Shown here in pieces: positions 54,651 through 64,000 of a DNA stretch of 64,000 nucleotides; position 1 is the first letter of the stretch; every line of letters begins with the position of its first letter. Source of the stretch: Microglena sp. YARC (Eukaryota; Chlorophyta; Chlorophyceae; Chlamydomonadales; Chlamydomonadaceae). The stretch covers positions 80,231,044-80,295,043 of the forward strand of contig CM039462.1 of NCBI GenBank assembly GCA_022414725.1, read 5' to 3'. A model generated the notes under the pieces. The model had not been told where the DNA came from. It did no database searches and was given only the letters and a program-made list of their open reading frames with translations. Position numbers and translations under genes: made by a program.

Positions 54651-55262
54651 CTAATAGAAATGGCTCGACGCAGCTGTTTTCGCTTTAGGAGTGGAGGGGG
54701 GTATTGCGGGGGGGGGGGGGGGGGGGAGTGAGGGAGCAAATGTGGCCCGCACTCTACACTCCCCCACTCCCACGTCTTGAGAACGATGATGGGGGAGCGA
54801 GGGGGTGCAAGGGGCAGCAGCAGCAGTATCAGGAGATCTGAGGTAGCGCCAGCAGGGTATTAAGGAAGCAGCATCACTGTCAAAGTCATCCTCCCCACTG
54901 CAAAACTCATGCATGGCAGAATTCATGCGTCTCTGGTGAGATAAGAAGGCATCTCTGGGTTGCAACTCTCATCCCATGGAGAGGACATCCAAGTACACAG
55001 AATTATTCCTTCCTTGTGATCCAGTGCTTTCAGCTATATGGCGTATCTGATGACTTGCATGTATTATAGTAATAGGGAATATAGTGCGAGAAATAGGACC
55101 TCCTCCGCTTTGTCCAGTTAACTGGTTTTGAAGGGTTAAAGCCCGACTCAGTTTAGTTTGCTCCCTGGTTTCCTTGTCCGGTATCAGGTCGGGAATGGGA
55201 ATTGGAAGGCGGGTGAGCACTGAGCAGACCAGAGTTTGGTCGGGAAAACATGTTACAATCCA
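54651..55262 (-). pseudogene. Open frame interrupted by one TGA
   Basis: The minus-strand frame runs from about 55262 to the stop at 54651 with a single TGA at 54966-54968. Non-repetitive protein text occurs on both sides: KLSRALTLQNQLTGQSGGGP before it, RDAFLSHQRRMNSAMHEFC and EDDFDSDAASLIPCWRYL after it, then a poly-Pro run over a G tract (54709-54726). It overlaps the region just after gene C's stop. Possibly a mobile-element protein remnant; no family recognised. Confidence 0.35.
55254..55258 (-). terminator. TGTAA polyadenylation-type motif of gene C
   Basis: On the minus strand 'ggattgtaacatg' lies about 23 bases after the TAA stop at 55281. TGTAA is the common poly(A) signal of green algae. 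A 5-mer by itself is weak evidence. Confidence 0.45.
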
Positions 55263-55280
55263 ATCTTAAATATATTCATA

Positions 55281-55545
55281 TTAGAGCTCTTCTCTTGCGA
55301 TCTCATTTGCCTTGGCTTCCTCTGCACTGACCCCAAACTTCACGGCCCCAGGTCTCAGTATAAATCCCTGGTGGGATCCCTTCTTTTTAGCCCAGATCCC
55401 CAGGGCTGAAGTGTCTTCAACTTGTTCCAGCGCGATGTAGTAGGCATCATTCAAAATCTCCCCGAGGGTGCGCCTGTGTTTATAGGGGGCGTTTAGAACT
55501 CTGTACAGACCGTGGCTGGCGAGCGATGGGGTCCATATCACGACC
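55281..55545 (-). CDS. Gene C terminal exon, unrecognised protein
   Basis: The acceptor on the minus strand is 'ctctaacttgcag' (branch-like CTAAC). One base, then 88 codons including TAA. Reads VVIWTPSLASHGLYRVLNAP, YKHRRTLGEILNDAYYIALE, QVEDTSALGIWAKKKGSHQG, then GVSAEEAKANEIAREEL at the C-terminus. Composition is that of a folded, conserved-looking protein, but I cannot name the family. The REEL end resembles ER-retention variants; this is only an observation. Confidence 0.6.
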
Positions 55546-55704
55546 CTGCAAGTTAGAGTAAAGAGTTTTTATGGCATTGTTTCAGTTTCCGCTCTATTTG
55601 TTTTCGGTTGGTGGTGGTTTCGCCGATTTGATGTTATTGGGAGGTGAAAACTAGTTCTAGTTTCATATGGGAGTTTTTTATACTTTTTTTTTTTTAAAGT
55701 TGTG

Positions 55705-55880
55705 AAAAGACTATTCACCCCAGGAGGTGGGTCTCCCGACATCCCCCAAAACCAGCGACACGGAGGATTCAGTTCGAATGGTCGTAGTGGCCACTCCTAC
55801 AATATGCCAAAGTAGGCGCCCACTTAGGGTTGGCAAGAGATACCAACCCACGACCAAACGAAACATTCACTATTGGTATA
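55705..55880 (+). mobile_element. Retrotransposon 3' fragment
   Basis: Matches the reverse complement of 18185-18335: 'ttcaccccaggaggtgggtc', 'gcgacacggaggattcagtt', 'ggcaagagataccaacccac'. No reading frame kept. Confidence 0.65.
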
Positions 55881-56194
55881 TTATAGTTCGGCGAAACATC
55901 AAAGCTTCCCGGTTAGTAATCATACTATAACATGTATATATTATATATGTGAGCAAACTGGGTTTTGAATAAAGGGCCATAGGGCACTTTTTTAAAATTA
56001 AAAAAATAGTGTGTATGGGAAGGGCCGTAGGATACCATATTATATTGCAGGCCGCTTCTATGAGGATTGTTTTTCATATGTCTATCTGATGTAAGTATGT
56101 AACTGCCTATATTATTGGAATACCCAAATATGAAAGCTTATATTATATTTGCGTCACAAATATACATACTTTTTTAATATATAATACATATATA

Positions 56195-57312
56195 TATCCA
56201 TAGGTGCCTAAAGTTCTTGGTGAGCATGACTCGCATGGTTTTAGCCTATGGCCTCCAGTCCAAAGACAAATATTTTTTGGCATAAATTTGCCCAAACCAC
56301 ATCGAGTTCAATATATAAAATACTCAAATTTGGGTTGCTCAATTGGTGGGGAACCAGTATCAAGTCGAAACATGCTAATTTTCTGAAACTATGGTCTTCC
56401 CTAAGTTGAATCACCTTATTCGTAAAAGATGATTTAAGGTCTATCAGGCGCTCAAACACAAATTCCATTATAAGATAAAAAGTAGGTAGTCCTATAGCTC
56501 ACACCTTCCTTTACATGTCATGGTGATGGCAGGTTGTGGGAGTCGTGTAGCGTACCAGGCGGTACGGCAGTACACAGAGTTCCAAAAAAAGCACTATTTA
56601 TTTTGCATTTCGGTGTGGGTTGTCCTATCTCATGTATCATAGCTACATAGACTTCCATTTTGCATCATCTCTGAGTTTCCAGTTTTGTGCTTGAATAGCA
56701 TGTAGAATAACTGGAAAAAAAGTTTTCCAAATTTCAAATTTCAAATCACACTTTTCAAATAAATTAAAACAATTTTTTTTTATAACTTTTTCTTTTAAAC
56801 GGGTCCACATCTGAAGTTTAGATTTGTATATTGTGGAATGGGGTCTAAGGGGGCTGAATTTTCGAGTTGTACTGCTATTCCAGTAAATGCTGAAAGGGGC
56901 TCAGCCTCTGACCTTGTGGCAGGGTTTCCGGAGACGTTTATACGCCTTTCATCCCGCGGAAAAACTTCAGTCGCTTCCTTTTTTACCCGGGTAGATCGCG
57001 CGGATCCCGTACCGCGTGATCTCGTAGAAGTGGATTCAAGCTTTTTATACATCTCGGTGTCCCTGTAACTGTTGCCAGCCGGCCTAACCAGTAAAGCAGT
57101 GTGGGCTGCTCGCAGCTAGATGCGACGTATGCCGAACATGGCTGGCGGGCCGAAATTAGCTGCGTGCCCGTGCTAGCTGACGCATTTGCGAACAATATGA
57201 TCCTCTTCATAATTCAATTTTCCGAGCAGTTGGGCCGCGGGTCGTGTAGACGCTTGAATTTCCAAAGCGATTTTCAATTTAGGGCGTTTTAAGACTAAGG
57301 CACTTATGGATA
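56195..57312. mobile_element. Non-autonomous Tc1/mariner-type transposon, copy B
   Basis: Ends TATCCATAGGTGCCT (left) and GGCACTTATGGATA (right), a close match to the ends of copy A, with TA on each side inside a TA-rich tract. Alignable blocks through the interior include 'aacaatatga' near the right end, 'agggcgttttaagactaagg' and 'cccaaaccacatcgagttca'. Interior divergence from copy A is high, so the two insertions are old or belong to different subfamilies. Confidence 0.78.
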
Positions 57313-58351
57313 TATATATATATATACATGCCAATTTACGTTTTACCCCCCCCACCCCCCCCCCCTTACCCCCCCCCCCCCCCCCGCCCCCCGCCCCCCC
57401 CCCCGGGCCACCCACCCTTTGCATGGCTTCTAGACAGGCATCTCTCTTTGCGTGTGCTTGCATTCGATTCTTGGGCGCAAATCCTGGTAGAGGGAAACGT
57501 CACATGCCTAAACATGGAGACACACCTGGCGTAACACTCGATCTGTGCTCTCACTGTCGAAGTACTATACAGCTTCTGGCGACAAAAATACGTATGTATA
57601 AAGTTAGAATAAAATAAAATAAATATATTGTATGGTATAACTGTATAAAGGTGGGGCTAAAAAAAGTGAAAGACCCCATCCAGGGGGGGGGGCAAAAAAA
57701 GAGTGCTGACCCCCATCAAAAAGAAGTGCTGAGGCAGACCCTTTCTGACAAGACCCCACCCCCCCCCCCCGGCTCTGGAACGCACACTGTTAACATCACT
57801 ATTCAGCCACCACTAAGTGTAATGGTGTCTAAGTTAGGCCTCATTATGCGGGTTTTCAAAGGCCTATTCATCGAGGTTGGTCCTAGGAGACCAATTGGGA
57901 ATGTTTTTTTGAAACATAAAAATCATCAATCACCAATGTTACATTGTTTTGTGGGCCTTGTGGGTCAGGGGGCCCCTTGGCCCCTACATGTGCCCACCTT
58001 CAATACTCTTCAATAATCAGGCCTTCATAATCAGTTCTTCAATGCCAAGCCTTCAACAGGCATTAAAATAGATCAGCACAAGCAGCAAGAGAATATCTGA
58101 TCGACGCTCTATAGTTTCACAGTGGTCGCCGCTAAGCAATTGTTTACCCGCACTTAGTTCGCCAGGTAAGTGCCCTTTGATTGTGGTCCAATCGAATAAC
58201 ATCAAAATAGCACTAGTCACCAGAAACGTAAAACAGAATGCACAGCGACTGGAAGGAGATAAAAGAAGAATGAGGTTCGCTCTGTACGTTGTCTGTACAA
58301 GTGTTGGTTAGGGCATTGTGTGTGGAGAGAGAGAGAGAGAGAGAGAGCAGA

Positions 58352-58389
<38 letters not shown>

Positions 58390-58982
58390 AGAACCCTGGA
58401 TCCCCCCCCCCTCCCACCCCTATGTGCCCTGGGCAAAAATGTGGTGGGTTTCTCCCCAATTGCATTTTTTTTGACTGTTATTTAGTAGAGGAACACCCTA
58501 GTTCCACTTCCATGTCATTCTGAGGGCAAGAATAAAATTGCCTGGAAATACCTAATTTTTTTGGGAAAATGTCATGAGTTGTCATATGACCCCCCCCCCC
58601 CCCCCCCCGCCCCCCCGCGACCCCCCCCCCCCCCACCCCCCGCCCCCGCAGGCCCCACAACTTAGGCAGGACCGCGGTATTACGGGTTATTTTTATTCTT
58701 ACTGGGCTAAAATCAAGAAATAAAACCAGGATTCTTCATCGGTCCTCTATGATATCTACAAAGTTGGACGGTGTGGGGCGTCATTTTGGGTATAGAAGCT
58801 GCCCACCCCCCCCCCCCCCTAGGATTGTTTTACACATTTATATATTTACACATTTTATCTCGCATTTATTTATATATTTATTTATATTGACTCACATCTC
58901 GATCTACACTTGATAAAAACAGGATGGAAGAACGAGGGAAGAACCGTAGCCAGCGCTCCACATTAGTAGAATACATAATTAC
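57313..58982. other. No gene recognised; homopolymer and GA tracts
   Basis: Poly-C with few interruptions at 57347-57405 and 58588-58637. GA microsatellite at 58326-58395. 58480-58600 resembles the reverse of 5780-5900. 57824-58016 is open on the plus strand but unsupported. It lies in the intron between the two gene C exons. Confidence 0.45.
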
Positions 58983-59078
58983 CTGCAAGGATTTGATCGA
59001 ACATGGAAATTGACTCTTCTCTGTACTGCTCCAAGCCCAAGGCCTCGAAGATAAGGGGTGCACCTTCTACTTCGCGTG
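58983..59078 (-). CDS. Gene C internal exon
   Basis: Acceptor 'cttgcag|CA', donor 'cttgcag|gtaatt', 96 nt. Reads REVEGAPLIFEALGLEQYRE then ESISMFDQILAG. Its phase does not join directly to 55281-55545 (that would give a stop), so at least one small exon between them is missing from this annotation, or the two exons belong to different genes. Confidence 0.5.
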
Positions 59079-59700
59079 CTGCAAGGCAAGTCGGATAGGG
59101 AAGAGATGGGTGGTGGGTGGTTGGGTGGTGCATGGAGAAGGGTGCTCGGGGTGGTGCGAAGAGTAGGGTGCACTTCACTTCGCCGTGCTGCAAGGCAGTC
59201 GGATAGGGAAGAGATGGGTGGGTGGGTGGTTGGGTGGTGCATGGAGAAGGGTGGGTGAGGTGGTGCGAAGAGAAGGGTGCACTTCACTTCGCCTTGCTGC
59301 AAGGCAGTACAAGATAAGGTGCACTTCACTTCACCGTGCTGCAAGGCAGTACAAGAGAAGGGTGCACTTCACTGTCAACCCCTTCAGTGGGTGGGTGGGG
59401 CTGGGGTGGGTGTAGGGGTGGTTGGGGGTGGGCGGGTTCGGGTGGCCTCGAAGAGAAGGGTGCACTTCACTTTGCTGTGGTGCAAGGCAGTACAAGATGG
59501 TGCACTTCACTTTGCTGTGGTGCAAGGAGTACAAAGAAATAAGGTGCACATAGATTTGTTTCACAGGTGAGAATGATAAGGGTGCTGTGGTGCAAGGCAG
59601 TACAAGATAAGGTGCACTTCACTTTGCTGTGGTGCAAGGCAGTACAAGATAAGGTGCACTTCACTTTGCTGTGGTGCAAGGCAGACGGATGAGGAAGGGG
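59079..59700 (-). repeat. Acceptor-derived minisatellite
   Basis: On the minus strand 'cttgcag|cacggcgaagtgaagt' + 'gcaccctt', the acceptor and first bases of the gene C exon, is repeated about ten times with 45-115-bp spacing. Confidence 0.8.
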
Positions 59701-59824
59701 CCTTAAACACAGCACCTCTTTAACCCCCCCCTGGTTGGTTGGGTGGGGTGGAGTGGTTAGGTGGTTGGGTGGGTTGGTATGGGCAAAGCCTAGAAAGCTG
59801 GTACATGTTTTTCCAACACAAAAA

Positions 59825-59935
59825 TCATTGTATAATATAATATAATATAAATTATATATAATATAATATAATATAATATAATACAATATAATATAATATA
59901 ATATAATATAATATAATATAATATAAGATTACATA
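59825..59935 (+). repeat. TATAA microsatellite
   Basis: Perfect and near-perfect 'ataat' pentamers. Confidence 0.9.
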
Positions 59936-59955
59936 TAACATGATATCATATGATA

Positions 59956-61452
59956 TCTATATATATATAAAGAAATCATGGTCGTGGTCGCGGTGGTACG
60001 TGTGGTCGTGGTGGTGTCATCATTGCGTGCCCACGTGCATGGGCGGCGAAGTGTAACCGACTTGCAACCGACTTTTTCGTTCACCCAACTAGCAACTCCC
60101 CGCCTAGCGGAATTTTCAAATACCAAACTGCAGATTCGCTAAGCTAAGCGCACGCGCTCATAGCATGTCCACAACTGCCTCCGATACTATGACGGCAAGA
60201 CATTTAGAATCAGAAGATCCTCTCCTCGGAGGTCACCAGCCGACCCTCATATGGCTTGGCATGGCGCTCGGAATAATAGCTTTCAGTTCTTCACGGTCCC
60301 AATGGACAGGAGGGTCCGCAACACCGCCAGCCAGCGCTCAAAGCGAGCTTGCCAGAGCAAGGAAGACGGGGAAATAGCCAACAAGCGTCGACGTGATGCC
60401 CGCGCTGCCCGATCCGAGGAGCTACGTCATGCGGTAATCTCGCAAGGAGTCAGGAACGAGCTACCGTGCCTGAGGAGGAACACGAAGCTGGCTAACCAAT
60501 CCAGGCGAGAAGATTATGCTGCCCAGCACTGAGGAGTTATGCCAGGCATGCATAATCAAGCCAGACTTTCAATATCGTTGATGCTTTTTTTTCTCCGTCT
60601 GCGAGCGGTGTCACCATTCATCTCACGCATGCGCAATTTTGCCATGCCATTGCATCACATTCGTAGTGATTGGCATCCAGTTGCGATTAATCACCTTTGT
60701 TCAGATCGCCATGGCCATTCCGTCCCCTGGACAACTCTCGCGCTTGCCACGCCCCAATCCCATCTTTGCAAGCTCTTTTCGTTGTATAGAATATGAAGTA
60801 CGTTGCTGCGATTTTTGCTGTTCTGAGTTGACCGAGTTTTCTCGACTGGGGGCACTGTACGAGAAGACAAAGCTGCAGGTTTGTAGCCATGCAATTGCAC
60901 CGGTCCGGTGTTCTCGGGGCGATCGGAATCTGAGAGTTTGCAATGTTGGTAGGTTCGAAGCACAGCGGGTCCCTCTTTCTGCACGATTGAATCCCACAGG
61001 GTGAAGTGAAAGGGTTACGAGGTAGGGAGAAGAAGATTGTGTGTGCGTGTTTGGTGGTTGGGGGGACGGGAGGGTGGTGGGGGGTAAGGTGAGAGAAAAG
61101 AGAGTGCGTGTGGGATGGGGTGGGTGAGGGTTAGGGAGAGGTCAGGATGGGGGGGAGGGGGGATTGGTATGTGTGTATGACAGGGTGGGAGACCACACCT
61201 GAAGCAGAAGGGGAATAGGTAGGGAGAAGAAGTGTGTGTGTGGGTGTGGGTTTTGGGGAAGAGGCAGGGGAGCGTCGAGCAAGGGCTGAGATGGCTGATT
61301 TCTTGACTGTGTGTAAGGGAGGGAGGGGGAGGGGGGGGGGGGGGGGGGGAGGGGGGGCATACAAGGGCGTTACCCCGTTATATAACCCAGACCAGACTAG
61401 GACCCATGGCCTGGGTGGGGGTGGCCACCGGCCACACGGGCTACCGTACTAG
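59956..61452 (+). mobile_element. Non-autonomous Helitron, copy 2
   Basis: Starts A|TCTATATATATATAAAGAAAT and ends GTGGCC-ACC-GGCCAC, 11 bases, CTAG|T. The first roughly 320 bp ('aaatcatggtcgtggtcg', 'gtgtaaccgacttgcaaccg') match 9231-9530, and the 3' end matches copy 1. The middle is more diverged. A poly-G tract (about 61328-61349) sits 100 bp before the end, as in copy 1. No helicase frame is present. Confidence 0.78.
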
Positions 61453-61720
61453 TTTATACATACTAACATACATGATGCCGGCACTACATATATTATATCA
61501 TTTATTAATACATATCATATTATATTATTTATAAATGCATACATGATACTATATATGTTAAATTGTTTTATATTCTCCATACTAACACACATGATACCGG
61601 CACTACATATATTATATCATTTATTAATACATACATGATACTATGTAGGCTATATTATAGTATATTCTATTTTACATATAATATAAATATATACTATACC
61701 CGCATGCATACCTGTTGCTG
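61453..61720 (+). repeat. AT-rich tandem duplication
   Basis: 'atgataccggcactacatat' + 'attatatcatttattaatac' occurs twice (about 61470 and 61590). No coding. Confidence 0.75.
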
Positions 61721-61920
61721 GCACGTTTGGAACTCTAGATTATATTATATTCTACACCTGTGCTACATATAACACAATAGACCCGCATGCATACCTGTCG
61801 CTTGCACTTTTGGAAATCGGCCACTATTATAAATATGTAAGAGACCCACATGCACACCTGTCGCTGGCACGTTTGGAAATCGGCCACTATTATAAATATG
61901 TAAGAGACCCACATGCACAC
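61721..61920 (-). repeat. Repeated donor end of the sulfotransferase exon
   Basis: The minus-strand text 'ttccaaacgtgccagcgaca' + 'g|gtgtgcatg' (F-Q-T-C-Q-R-Q then donor) occurs three more times after the main exon, at about 61861-61889, 61800-61825 and 61725-61745, with 'cttacatatttataatagtg' between. Confidence 0.82.
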
Positions 61921-62157
61921 CTGTCGCTGGCACGTTTGGAACTCGGAAACTTGCTCCTCGACATAGCTCCCAAACCCCTCACTGCTGTTTCCGTACTTCG
62001 CATGGTACTTCGGGTGGTCGAAGTAAGCAGAGTGGAGACGGTCAACTGGGTTCCGGAGCATGATGACGAGTTTTGGGACAAAGCTGCCGTAGACACCGCG
62101 CATCAGCATCGGCACGTTTTGGTCCTTCATCCAGTCATAGCCAAAGCTTCTAGCAGC
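61921..62157 (-). CDS. Gene D exon: sulfotransferase domain (PAPS-binding motif)
   Basis: Acceptor 'aacacccag', donor 'gcgacag|gtgtgc', 237 nt, 79 codons, phase 0/0. The core is VPKLVIMLRNPVDRLHSAYF, the 3'-phosphate-binding signature of PAPS-dependent sulfotransferases (LRNPVxRxxSxY), followed by HAKYGNSSEGFGSYVEEQV and EFQTCQRQ. This resembles Golgi carbohydrate sulfotransferases, which move sulfate from PAPS to sugars. The 5'-phosphosulfate loop should lie upstream, outside the window. Substrate unknown. Confidence 0.75.
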
Positions 62158-62870
62158 CTGGGTGTTGGGTGTTGGGGTCAGGGTTAATGGTGTTTTCGTG
62201 GTGGGTGGTGGGGTTAATGGGTCAGGGTCAATGGGTGTTTTTGTGGTGGGTGGTGGGTGGTGGGGTCAGGGTTAATGGGTCAGGGTAAATGTTGTTTTTC
62301 AAGGCAGGCCTTCACCTTTACCCCTTCACCTTCACCTGATCATATATTCATATCGCAAGGCCTCAGGTAGGTCTTCACCTTCACCCCTTCACCTGGCCGT
62401 ATCGCATGGCCTCAGGCAGGCCTTCACCTGTACCCCTTCTCCTTCACGTCTTCACCTTCGCAGGATCATATCGCAAGGCCTCAGGTAGGTCTTCACCTTC
62501 ACCCCTTCACCTGGCCGTATCGCATGGCCTCAGGCAGGCCTTCACCTGTACCCCTCCTCCTTCACGTCTTCACCTTCGCCGGATCATATCGCAAGGCCTC
62601 AGGTAGGTCTTCACCTTCACCCCTTCACCTGGCCGTATCGCATGGCCTCAGGCAGGCCTTCACCTGTACCCCTTCTCCTTCACGTCTTCACCTTCGCCGG
62701 ATCATATCGCAAGGCCTCAGGTAGGTCTTCCCCTTAACCCCTTCACCTGGCCGTATCGCATGGCCTCAGGCAGGCCTTCACCTTTACCCCTTCTCCTTCA
62801 TTTCTTCACCTTCACCGGATCATATGGCAAGGCCTCAGGTAGGCCTTCACCTTCACCCTTTCACCTTCAC
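62158..62870 (-). repeat. Tandem repeat of EALRYDQ-type exon ends and donors
   Basis: After a GGGTTAATGG/GGGTCAGG run (62160-62300), 62330-62870 holds about nine half-units of minus-strand 'gaggccttgcgatatgatc' or 'gaggccatgcgatacggcca' + 'g|gtgaagg', period about 118 bp per pair. They are copies of the exon 62871-62909 with its donor. Confidence 0.82.
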
Positions 62871-62909
62871 CTGATCATATCGCAAGGCCTCAGCAAAGTA
62901 TGTACAGTC
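62871..62909 (-). CDS. Gene D microexon, 13 codons
   Basis: Acceptor 'caagctaag', donor GTGAAG, phase 0/0, reads DCTYFAEALRYDQ. Homologous to the 42-nt exons upstream of it. Confidence 0.5.
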
Positions 62910-62980
62910 CTTAGCTTGAAATATACAAAAACAATGCATTGCTTCAATTTGAAATGAATACAATTGTAGTATGTTCTCAC

Positions 62981-63022
62981 CTTCTGATCATAATCCAAAG
63001 CCTCGGGATAGCAAGTCTGGTC
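62981..63022 (-). CDS. Gene D microexon, 14 codons
   Basis: Acceptor 'caaactcag', donor GTGAGA, reads DQTCYPEALDYDQK, phase 0/0. Confidence 0.55.
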
Positions 63023-63100
63023 CTGAGTTTGAAATTCATTATTATTTATTTATATTTTATTTGTTTATTTGTTTATTTTGAAATGTTAGTATGGTCTTAC

Positions 63101-63142
63101 CTTCTGATCAGATTCCAAAGCCTTGGGATAGCAAGTCTGGTC
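63101..63142 (-). pseudogene. Gene D microexon copy with a lost acceptor
   Basis: Reads DQTCYPKALESDQK with a GTAAGA donor, but the acceptor position is 'aaactctg' instead of 'aaactcag', so normal splicing into it is unlikely. Confidence 0.55.
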
Positions 63143-63218
63143 CAGAGTTTGAAATTAATTTTTAGTTATTCTTATTCTTATTTATTTTTTTATTTTGAAA
63201 ATTGCAGTAAGAACTTAC

Positions 63219-63260
63219 CTTTTGATCAGATTCCAAAGCCTCAGGATAGCAAGTCTGGTC
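63219..63260 (-). CDS. Gene D microexon, 14 codons
   Basis: Acceptor 'caaactcag', donor GTAAGT, reads DQTCYPEALESDQK, phase 0/0. Confidence 0.55.
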
Positions 63261-63338
63261 CTGAGTTTGAAATTGATTATTGGTTATTTATATTTCATTT
63301 GTTTATTTGTCTATTTTGAAATGTTAGTATGATCTTAC

Positions 63339-63461
63339 CTTCTGATCAGATTCCAAAGCCTTGGGATAGCAAATCTTGTCCAGACATTCTTCCTTCTCCA
63401 ATTCCTTTGCGTTGCATTCATCCACACATGAAGAAATACTATCGGCAAAGTCTTGATGAGC
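63339..63461 (-). CDS. Gene D exon, Cys-rich, 41 codons
   Basis: Acceptor 'actccacag', donor GTAAGA, phase 0/0. Reads AHQDFADSISSCVDECNAKE, LEKEECLDKICYPKALESDQ, K. Its last 14 codons are the parent of the microexon series. The cysteines may form disulfides in a luminal region. Confidence 0.6.
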
Positions 63462-63700
63462 CTGTGGAGTGTCGTTGGGTAAAACATTATGAGAAGGCTT
63501 TGCATGCATCCACATGTGCAGAAATACTATCAGCAAAGACTTGATGCGTCTATGGAGTGTTGTTGGGTAAAAAGTTATGAGAGGGCATTGCATGCATCCA
63601 CACATGCATAGATACTATCGGCAAAGTCTCGATGTGCCTGTAGAGTGTTGTTGGATAAGTAATGAGAGGGTGTCGCATGCATCCACACATTAATTCCAAA
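63462..63700 (-). repeat. Tandem copies of the gene D exon start
   Basis: Two further copies of acceptor plus exon start (about 63545 and 63635; 'ctctacag|gcacatcgagactttgcc') with roughly 90-110-bp spacing. They give DFADSI.ACVDACNAL and then run into intron-like sequence. Confidence 0.75.
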
Positions 63701-63965
63701 AATACACATGAATAGGTATAAACAAACATACAAATGAATGTAAATAAACAAATAGAAACACACGAATAGATATACTCGAATATATACAAATAAATAGATA
63801 TAAACAAATGAATAGATATACTCGAATATATACAAACAAATAGATATAAACAAATGAATAGATAAACTCGAATAGATACAAATGAATAGATACACACAAA
63901 CAGATATACTCGAATAGATATACTCGAATATATACAAATGAATAGATATAACAAATGAATAGATA
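63700..63965 (-). repeat. AATAGATATACTCGAATATATACAAA minisatellite
   Basis: Short units of 'aatagata.a.acaaatg' and 'actcgaatatatacaa'. The Ile/Tyr/Ser frames are repeat translation. Confidence 0.88.
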
Positions 63966-64000
63966 CTGGATGTTGCATGAAGTGCCTGGATAATACTGTG

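Noticed and set aside
54651..55262. TGA reassigned as a sense codon
   Set aside because: Only one TGA in one frame; other genes show no in-frame TGA, so a decayed frame is simpler.
58326..58395. Arg/Glu-rich coiled coil
   Set aside because: A GA microsatellite.
63550..63978. Ile/Tyr/Ser-rich membrane protein, minus strand
   Set aside because: Translation of the GATATA/GAATAGATA minisatellite; equivalent frames are open side by side.

Overview
The window is nuclear DNA from a eukaryote. Its genes are broken into short exons with GT..AG introns, proteins are rich in Ala, Pro and Gln, and more than half of the sequence is tandem or dispersed repeat. A unicellular green alga fits best: one gene has a TGTAA motif shortly after its stop, coding parts are GC-rich, and introns are filled with minisatellites. 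No marker gene fixes the lineage. I saw no tRNA, rRNA, bacterial operon or CRISPR array.

Layout. 1-14.7 kb (+): a putative coiled-coil gene (gene A) in three exons whose phases match (955-1318, 8343-8562, 14456-14551). Its introns hold a mariner-type MITE (3198-4247), a Helitron (9216-10654), a roughly 1.06-kb tandem triplication and several satellites; its last exon is duplicated (14620-14715). 14.8-19.1 kb: a cluster of mobile-element remains (hAT-type MITE, 80-bp-arm foldback, two non-LTR retrotransposon ends). 19.2-50.3 kb (+): one roughly 31-kb gene (gene B) for a protein with a membrane segment, a long Ala/Pro-rich stretch and TPR repeats. Its introns contain two satellites of about 5.3 kb with 62- and 64-bp monomers and many partial exon copies. 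50.5-58 kb: element copies, CA-rich DNA and a second mariner-type MITE. 55.3-59.1 kb (-): two exons of an unrecognised gene (gene C). 59.96-61.45 kb: a second Helitron of the same family. 61.7-63.6 kb (-): part of a sulfotransferase gene (gene D), running off the right edge.

The main pattern: in every gene the pieces that have been copied in tandem are exon-intron junctions, so introns consist largely of arrays of splice donors, splice acceptors and short in-frame exon copies. Gene B has a seven-copy exon array that includes two alternative stop-bearing ends. Gene D has a row of 39-42-nt phase-0 microexons. Part of 41-47 kb is full of small indels between neighbouring repeat units and may be poorly corrected sequence; gene B exons there are frameshifted.
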